DNA from: Chitinophaga pinensis
GTDB taxonomy: Bacteria; Bacteroidota; Bacteroidia; UKL13-3
Assembly (NCBI GenBank): GCA_945860865.1
Contig: CAMARW010000001.1
Location: 62,001 to 126,000, forward strand
Direction of reading: 5' to 3'
DNA: 64,000 nucleotides
Part shown: piece by piece, positions 59,243 through 64,000 of the stretch
How positions within the stretch are numbered: position 1 is the stretch's first letter
Layout: each line of letters begins with the position of its first letter
Program-made: the position numbers and the translations under genes
Notes under the pieces: model-generated
Databases searched by the model: none
Seen by the model: only the letters and a program-made list of their open reading frames with translations
Told to the model about the DNA's origin: nothing

Positions 59243-60082
59243 TTATTTTTTTAATTTAAAAGTTAAGATTGGTTTGTAGGCATGGTTTACTAAATCAGCC
59301 GATACACAACCATTGATAAGTTTATTTAAGCCTGTTCTTTGCCAACTGCCTATGCATATAATATCAATGTTTTCTTTGGCTACATAACTTACAATACCAT
59401 CTTCTACATTTTCGTCGTTGTAAATTGCCATTTCTACATTATGTAAATCATTATTGTTAACAAAAGCGCTCATATTATTAAGCACTTTTCCATCGGCCAT
59501 AAAATCATTGGGTGTGTTAATGCGCAGCAAGTACAACTTGGCATTTAATGCTTTTTGCAAAGCCAGTGCCATAGCAACATCCGGTATATCATCTGTTTTA
59601 AAACTACTAGCAATTACTATAGATTTTACCTCCATATCTGATCTATCACACTTGAGTGTCATAACTGGGGCACTGCTATGCATCGCAATATATTCGCCGT
59701 GGGTATGATTAAACAATTCTGGTGCTCCAGAAACGGTGTGTGTGCCCATAATTATTAAATCTATACTATGGTTTTTGGCGTAGTTTAAAACACTTTCATT
59801 TACATGTCCAAATACGCAATCAGTTTTGGCTAAGGGCGCATATGTAGCTTGCCAGCTAGGCATTTTTTCTTGGGCGGCTTTCAGTTTTTCTTTGGGTATA
59901 CTGGTATCAAAATCGCCATCTTCAAAGAGGTTTCCATCTTCTGTGAGTAAGATGTGTGAGGGCAAATTAATAACGTGTAGAAAATGAATTTCTGCCTTTA
60001 AAAAGGACGCAATTTTTGCAGCCAAACTGCTGCCATAAGCAGAGGTATGACTAAAATCTGTGGGCACTAAAATTTTTTGCAT
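59243..60082 (-). CDS. Tandem universal stress protein
   Basis: 279 residues with two UspA-like domains (1-145 and 152-279). The first begins MQKILVPTDFSHTSAYGSSLAAKIAS and has IIMGTHTVSGAPELFNHTHGEYIAM, while the second has VKSIVIASSFKTDD and IICIGSWQRTGLNKLINGC. The ATP-binding Gx2Gx9G(S/T) loop is partial. First gene of the downstream seven-gene unit; its link to sulfur metabolism is only by position. Confidence 0.82.
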   Translation of the reverse strand: MQKILVPTDFSHTSAYGSSLAAKIASFLKAEIHFLHVINLPSHILLTEDGNLFEDGDFDTSIPKEKLKAAQEKMPSWQATYAPLAKTDCVFGHVNESVLNYAKNHSIDLIIMGTHTVSGAPELFNHTHGEYIAMHSSAPVMTLKCDRSDMEVKSIVIASSFKTDDIPDVAMALALQKALNAKLYLLRINTPNDFMADGKVLNNMSAFVNNNDLHNVEMAIYNDENVEDGIVSYVAKENIDIICIGSWQRTGLNKLINGCVSADLVNHAYKPILTFKLKK

Positions 60083-60097
60083 TAGCTGTAGTGTTAA

Positions 60098-60134
60098 TTT
60101 TCAACCTGATCTGATATAGACCAGGTTGAAAAAA
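60098..60134. repeat. Intercistronic inverted repeat after the CstB-like gene
   Basis: TTTTCAACCTGRTC arms with a 7-base centre form a stem of about 14 bp (one G-U on the minus strand) between the CstB-like gene and the Usp gene. There is no T-run on either strand after it, so it looks like an mRNA-processing or stability hairpin and not a terminator. Confidence 0.5.
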
Positions 60135-60137
60135 CGG

Positions 60138-61562
60138 TTATAATAAGGTTGAAGGACAAACGTATGCTGAAACTTGAAACTTTTCAGAATCTTTGATGGC
60201 TTTAAATCCGCCGTCTACATCTATTAAGTTATCATAACCTCTGGCTCTTAAGATAGAGGCAAAAATCATAGACCTATAACCGCCAGCACAATGTACAAAG
60301 TATGTTTTAGCTTTATCTATTTTTAACATGCTCTCGTTGATGTAATCAAGCGGTGCATTGGTAGCGTTAAGGATGTGTTCTGATTGATATTCGCTATTTT
60401 TTCTAACATCTAAGATATTTATGCTTGGGTCTGCGGTTTCTGCTGCGGCAAATTCTGCTACCGAAATAGACTTTATGGTATCTACTTCTTTGCCTGCTTT
60501 TTGCCAAGCTTCAAAACCACCTTCAATAAAACCTATAGCGTGATCGTAGCCAACGCGAGCCAAACGGGTAACAACTTCCATTTCTCTGCCTACTTCTGCT
60601 ACCAATAATATTTCTTGTTTAATATCTGGAATTAAGTTTCCAACCCAAGGAGCAAAACCACCATCAATACCAATGTTTATTGAATTTGGAATAAATCCTT
60701 TGGCAAAATCTTGGGGTTTACGTGTATCTAAAATTAAGGCACTTGTTTCGTTGGCTGCGGCTTCAAATCCATCTGGTGTTAGGGCGTGTGTGCCTCGCTC
60801 TAATACCTCTTCAATGCTATCGTATCCTTCAATGTTCATCATTACATTTTTAGGAAAATAAGCAGGTGGCGGCATTAAACCTGTAATAACTTCTTTGATA
60901 AACTCTTCTTTGCTCATGTTGGCACGCAAAGCATAGTTTGTTGCTTTTTGGTTGCCAAGTGTATCGAAGGTTTCTTTGCTCATGTTTTTTCCGCAGGCAG
61001 AACCTGCACCATGAGCAGGGTAAACAATTAAATCATCGTTTAACGGCATGATCTTGTTACGCAACGAATCAAATAAATAACCAGCCAGCATATCTTGGGT
61101 TAAATCTTCAACAACTTTTTGGGCTAAATCTGGTCTGCCCACATCGCCAATAAACAGGGTATCTCCAGTGAATATAGCAGTTTGTTTGCCGTTTTCATCT
61201 GTTAGCAAATAGCACGAGCTTTCTAGGGTATGACCGGGAGTGTGTAGTAATTTAAAAGTAATACTACCTACTTTAAATTCTTGTCCGTCTGCAGCAATAA
61301 GGGCATCAAAACCCATTTTCATTTCGGTTGGACCAAATACAATTTGTGCGCCTGTTTCTTTGGCTAAATCAACATGTCCGGATACAAAATCTGCGTGAAA
61401 ATGCGTTTCAAAAACGTACTTTATTTTTGCGCCACTGGCTGCTGCGCGTTCCATATATGGCGTAGTTTCACGCAATGGATCAATTACTACTGCTTCGCCA
61501 TTTGATTCTATGTAGTAGGCACCTTGTGCCAAACATCCTGTGTAAATTTGTTCTATTTTCAT
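60138..61562 (-). CDS. CstB-like persulfide dioxygenase with two rhodanese domains
   Basis: 474 residues. The N-terminal metallo-beta-lactamase domain has the persulfide-dioxygenase-type metal site: FETHFHADFVSGH (H54, H56, D58), HTPGHTLES (H111), FTGDTLFIGDVGRPD (D134) and YPAHGAG. A middle rhodanese-like domain (residues 265-360) has EVGRE in the active-site loop and no cysteine, and a C-terminal rhodanese (365-474) has FVHCAGGYRS with Cys425. This dioxygenase-pseudorhodanese-rhodanese order is that of CstB of Staphylococcus aureus, which turns low-molecular-weight persulfides into thiosulfate. Cytoplasmic. Confidence 0.86.
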   Translation of the reverse strand: MKIEQIYTGCLAQGAYYIESNGEAVVIDPLRETTPYMERAAASGAKIKYVFETHFHADFVSGHVDLAKETGAQIVFGPTEMKMGFDALIAADGQEFKVGSITFKLLHTPGHTLESSCYLLTDENGKQTAIFTGDTLFIGDVGRPDLAQKVVEDLTQDMLAGYLFDSLRNKIMPLNDDLIVYPAHGAGSACGKNMSKETFDTLGNQKATNYALRANMSKEEFIKEVITGLMPPPAYFPKNVMMNIEGYDSIEEVLERGTHALTPDGFEAAANETSALILDTRKPQDFAKGFIPNSINIGIDGGFAPWVGNLIPDIKQEILLVAEVGREMEVVTRLARVGYDHAIGFIEGGFEAWQKAGKEVDTIKSISVAEFAAAETADPSINILDVRKNSEYQSEHILNATNAPLDYINESMLKIDKAKTYFVHCAGGYRSMIFASILRARGYDNLIDVDGGFKAIKDSEKFQVSAYVCPSTLL

Positions 61563-61647
61563 TTTGTGAAATATTTAGTTAGTGTTAATTTTAATACAAT
61601 ATTCAAGGTTTAATTTTTAATCTTATGTTACATTTATTACACAAAGC

Positions 61648-62442
61648 CTATAAGAATAGTTCTTTAGCTATAATATATAATCCCATTACCAGTACAAACC
61701 AGCCAAATCCCTTTTTAAGTTTGGCGCCATCAATTTTTAGCGATAGATAATTGCCCAAGAAAATACCAGCAATGGCAATACTAGAAACAATGAGTAGTAG
61801 GTTCCAATTCATTTCAAAATGCCCCAAATCTCCAGTAAAACCAATGAGTGATTTGGCGGCAATAATGAGCAAAGAAGTACCCACTGCTTCTTTCATTGGC
61901 AAGCCCGTAAATAGCACAAGGGCAGGTATAATTAAAAATCCACCTCCCGCACCTACTAGTCCGGTAAGCATACCTACAATAGCTCCTTCTAATAATATCA
62001 TGGGGTAATTAAATTTTTGCGCAACATCTTTTTGGTTCGAACCAACTTTTTGATCTCTTATCATGCTAACAGAGGCAAACACCATGAGTACGGCAAAAAG
62101 CAGCATCATTAGTATACTTTTTGTTATCATTAGGCCACCCACTGTAAAAAGTTCTGTAGGTATGGCAGGCACTAAAAATTTTCTGGTAAGGTAAACAGCA
62201 ATAATAGAAGGGATGCCAAAAATGAGGGCTGTTTTTAAATTTACTAGGCCTTGTTTATATTTTGGATAGGCACCAACAAGTGCTGTTGAACCTACAATAA
62301 AAAGCGAATAGGCTGTAGCTTCTACGGCGTTTACGCCCAAAAGATAAACCAATACGGGTACTGTTAAGATAGAGCCGCCACCGCCAATTAAGCCCAATGA
62401 AATACCTATTAAGGCAGATGCTAAATAACCTATTATTTCCAT
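61648..62442 (-). CDS. TauE/SafE-family exporter
   Basis: 264 residues and about eight membrane spans. SALIGISLGLIGGGGSILTVPVLVYLLG and VGMLTGLVGAGGGFLIIPALVL, one in each half, are the two repeats typical of TauE/SafE anion exporters. A central cytoplasmic loop (SMIRDQKVGSNQKDV) lies between the two halves. In cst-type loci a TauE protein is thought to export sulfite or thiosulfate. It lies 73 bp after the Crp-family gene. Confidence 0.85.
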   Translation of the reverse strand: MEIIGYLASALIGISLGLIGGGGSILTVPVLVYLLGVNAVEATAYSLFIVGSTALVGAYPKYKQGLVNLKTALIFGIPSIIAVYLTRKFLVPAIPTELFTVGGLMITKSILMMLLFAVLMVFASVSMIRDQKVGSNQKDVAQKFNYPMILLEGAIVGMLTGLVGAGGGFLIIPALVLFTGLPMKEAVGTSLLIIAAKSLIGFTGDLGHFEMNWNLLLIVSSIAIAGIFLGNYLSLKIDGAKLKKGFGWFVLVMGLYIIAKELFL

Positions 62443-62494
62443 TTGTTTTTAAATTAATTTGAAACAAATGTACAAGGGTAGAAAATAGTAATGC

Positions 62495-62509
62495 GTTACA
62501 AATGTTACA
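62495..62509. promoter_or_regulatory. GTTACA direct repeat between Crp-family and TauE genes
   Basis: GTTACAAATGTTACA, two GTTACA words 9 bp apart, in the 73-bp gap between the regulator and the exporter gene. A related TGTTACATTTATTACACA (61626-61643) precedes the CstB-like gene. These may be regulator sites. Confidence 0.3.
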
Positions 62510-62515
62510 AAGTGT

Positions 62516-63151
62516 TTATTTGAGTAATTCTACTGCATTTCTATGTAGCTTCACTTTATTTTGGGTTTCCATTTGTTTTAAGAGCCTCGAAATAACTACC
62601 CGAGAGGAGTTTAAATCATTGGCTATTTGCTCGTGTGTAAGTGGAATGAGTTTGCTGCTGAAGGCGTTTTTTTGCTTAACTAAATAATACGATAATCGTT
62701 CGTCCATGCTATGAAAAGCAACGCTTCTGATAACATCCAGTAATTCTCTGAACCGCGATCTGTATGTTTCGAGCACAAAATAATACCACGACTTATTTTT
62801 AATCATCAATTCGTCCATTAAATCGATGGGTATTAAAATGGCTTCGGTATCTTCTATAACGGTGGCATCTAAATCGCTTCTTTTGTTTTTTTGTGCGCAA
62901 ACAAAACTCAGTGCGCAGGCTTGTCCGGGCTCCAGGTAATACATAAAAAATTCTTCGCCCTCATCACCTTCCGAAAGCAATTTCACCCTTCCTTTGGTAA
63001 TAAGCATGGTATATTTTAAAAACGCACCTTGTTGCATTATGGTTTCTCCCGATTTAAAACGCTGCATACGACCATTGGCAATGATTAAACTTTTTAATTC
63101 ATTGTCAAATTGTGGATAGTGAACGTCTAAGTTTTCCTTGATAGATTCCAT
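62516..63151 (-). CDS. Crp/Fnr-family transcriptional regulator
   Basis: 211 residues from ATG 63151 (MESIKENLDVHYPQFDNEL), chosen over longer in-frame starts because the cyclic-nucleotide-binding fold begins there. Residues 25-130 form a cNMP-like sensor domain (FKSGETIMQQGAFLKYTMLITKGRVKLL), with one cysteine at CALSFVCA, and the C-terminal helix-turn-helix (LTHEQIANDLNSSRVVISRLLKQME). Heads the sulfur cluster; relatives sense redox or sulfur compounds in some bacteria, though not all. Confidence 0.86.
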   Translation of the reverse strand: MESIKENLDVHYPQFDNELKSLIIANGRMQRFKSGETIMQQGAFLKYTMLITKGRVKLLSEGDEGEEFFMYYLEPGQACALSFVCAQKNKRSDLDATVIEDTEAILIPIDLMDELMIKNKSWYYFVLETYRSRFRELLDVIRSVAFHSMDERLSYYLVKQKNAFSSKLIPLTHEQIANDLNSSRVVISRLLKQMETQNKVKLHRNAVELLK

Positions 63152-63412
63152 ATAATGAATGCAAATTAGGCAATTTTTCATTATTATTAAGAAATTACAA
63201 GAAGAAGCTTTCGTTGGAATAGCTATTGTCAAAACTTATTTGCATTCCTAAAAATTAATCTGCAAGAAAAGCATGCCTTTAGGCCATATAATGGGTTAAA
63301 TTTGAAATGAAAACCCATCAAATAGGTTTTAACTATTTGTTAGAAAAAAAGTAAAATGAAATCACTTTACTAAAGAAAGATAGAACTTGAACAAGCTTTT
63401 TGGTTCAATAAA

Positions 63413-64000
63413 TTATTCTACTACCAATCTTATTACTTGCAATTGCGTTTCATTAGCAATGCGCAATAAATAGATGCCCGTTGGTAAGCCAGCAACGGTT
63501 AGGCTAGCGTTGTTTATATCTACCGACTTTTCTTGCAGCGTTTTTCCATTTAAATCTAATAAACTAACTGTGTAAACAGCATTGTCTATTATCTCAAAAT
63601 TTACTTGTTCTTTAGCAGGGTTAGGATAAACTGTTATGGGATTTAATGTGCTAAGCGTTTTCAGGCCTGTTCCCAACTTAATATTGGTTTTGTTAAATAT
63701 GATTACACCTGTGCTGGCTCCTCTAAAAGTTTCGAATACCAATTTATCTTCTCTGTTACTTACTGTTTTGGTGAAGTAACTCAATGAATCGTAAACCCTA
63801 AAATTGGGTTGACCCGGACCTGGATTTTCTTTCCAATCGGTGCCAATTCCAGTTAAATTGTTTGTGTAAACGCCTGGTTCAGCTTTGTCTGTTGCTACTC
63901 CTGCAACACGCGATGTTTGGGTGTTAGGATGCGATAAAACACCTGTGTTGGTTGAGAATATTGTTTGTCCGAATTGTGTGTAAAAAGCACCGTAGCGGGT
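63413..64000 (-). CDS. T9SS type A sorting-domain protein, 5' end outside window
   Basis: The frame is open on the minus strand from 64000 to the stop at 63413, so the gene extends beyond the right edge and the TTG at 63784 is not its start. Visible C-terminal part is about 195 residues: an unassigned domain (GVYTNNLTGIGTDWKENPGPG), then a Por-type sorting signal (TVYPNPAKEQVNFEI, VSLLDLNGKTLQEKSV, AGLPTGIYLLRI). Secreted through the outer membrane by T9SS. The gap from 63152 to 63412 shows no gene. Confidence 0.8.
   Translation of the reverse strand, partial: TRYGAFYTQFGQTIFSTNTGVLSHPNTQTSRVAGVATDKAEPGVYTNNLTGIGTDWKENPGPGQPNFRVYDSLSYFTKTVSNREDKLVFETFRGASTGVIIFNKTNIKLGTGLKTLSTLNPITVYPNPAKEQVNFEIIDNAVYTVSLLDLNGKTLQEKSVDINNASLTVAGLPTGIYLLRIANETQLQVIRLVVE

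Noticed and set aside
1-64000. CRISPR array, tRNA genes or insertion sequences
   Set aside because: I found no regularly spaced direct repeats, no cloverleaf with the GTTCGA arm outside coding regions and no transposase frame.

Overview
The window is a low-GC chromosomal segment from a member of the Bacteroidota. Several things support this: TonB-dependent receptors with CarboxypepD_reg-like N-termini, a TBDT/DUF4249 pair, Por-type (T9SS type A) C-terminal sorting domains, a secreted PorT-like beta-barrel, an ECF sigma / membrane protein / Spy-like triad, and promoters that fit the Bacteroidetes pattern (TTG, about 20 bp, TAnnTTTG) instead of the E. coli pattern. Shine-Dalgarno signals are weak and TTG starts are frequent. 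The genes suggest a respiring organism with c-type cytochromes, phenylacetyl-CoA epoxidase and sulfur oxidation. I cannot name the genus. No tRNA, rRNA, CRISPR array, insertion sequence or prophage was found.

Layout. 1-16 kb: mostly housekeeping and surface genes (an Ig-like surface protein cut by the window edge, pheS, a deoxyhypusine-synthase-like enzyme, a minus-strand operon of a beta-barrel protein, pyrF, a Dcu transporter and a MOT1-type transporter, a TBDT/DUF4249 pair, an amino acid permease, dsbD, gmhA). 16-32 kb: a decayed polyphosphate kinase 2 gene, a LysM glucosaminidase, a T9SS cargo protein, a sugar-1-P nucleotidyltransferase, glyA, a degenerate receiver protein, an ECF-sigma operon, a CoA-transferase-family enzyme, an AlkB-like dioxygenase, a divergent XRE/unknown pair, a two-gene Fe-S electron-transfer operon and an OMP_b-brl receptor. 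32-41 kb: a TPP riboswitch with an intrinsic terminator in front of a TonB receptor, carB, gtrA, radC, rpsT, an A-type Fe-S carrier, a hydroxyacyl-CoA dehydrogenase and a GNAT enzyme.

41-50 kb is a cyanophycin locus: cyanophycin synthetase (cphA), cyanophycinase (cphB) and an isoaspartyl peptidase, which together can make the Asp-Arg polymer, cut it to beta-Asp-Arg and split the dipeptide. Several small membrane or secreted proteins of unknown role lie between them. The peptidase gene follows paaABC (phenylacetyl-CoA epoxidase subunits) by only 13 bp. That operon is headed by a TetR gene with its own promoter and a clear palindromic operator.

53.6-63.2 kb is the most interesting region: ten consecutive minus-strand genes that look like a sulfane-sulfur/thiosulfate system. 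In transcription order they are a Crp/Fnr regulator, a TauE/SafE exporter, a CstB-like persulfide dioxygenase with two rhodanese domains, a tandem universal stress protein, a YeeE/YedE thiosulfate transporter split into two genes, a TsdA-like dihaem thiosulfate dehydrogenase, a DsrE-family protein with a signal peptide, an outer membrane porin, and a Tat-exported SoxB-like hydrolase. No SoxYZ, SoxXA or SoxCD genes are in the window. This suggests a non-canonical Sox-like arrangement in which the exported DsrE protein might serve as sulfur carrier. That role is an inference.

Other signals worth attention are three promoters whose -7 box ends exactly 4 nt before the ATG (predicted leaderless mRNAs), a palindromic leader motif seen before three minus-strand genes, and dyad repeats around the carB promoter.
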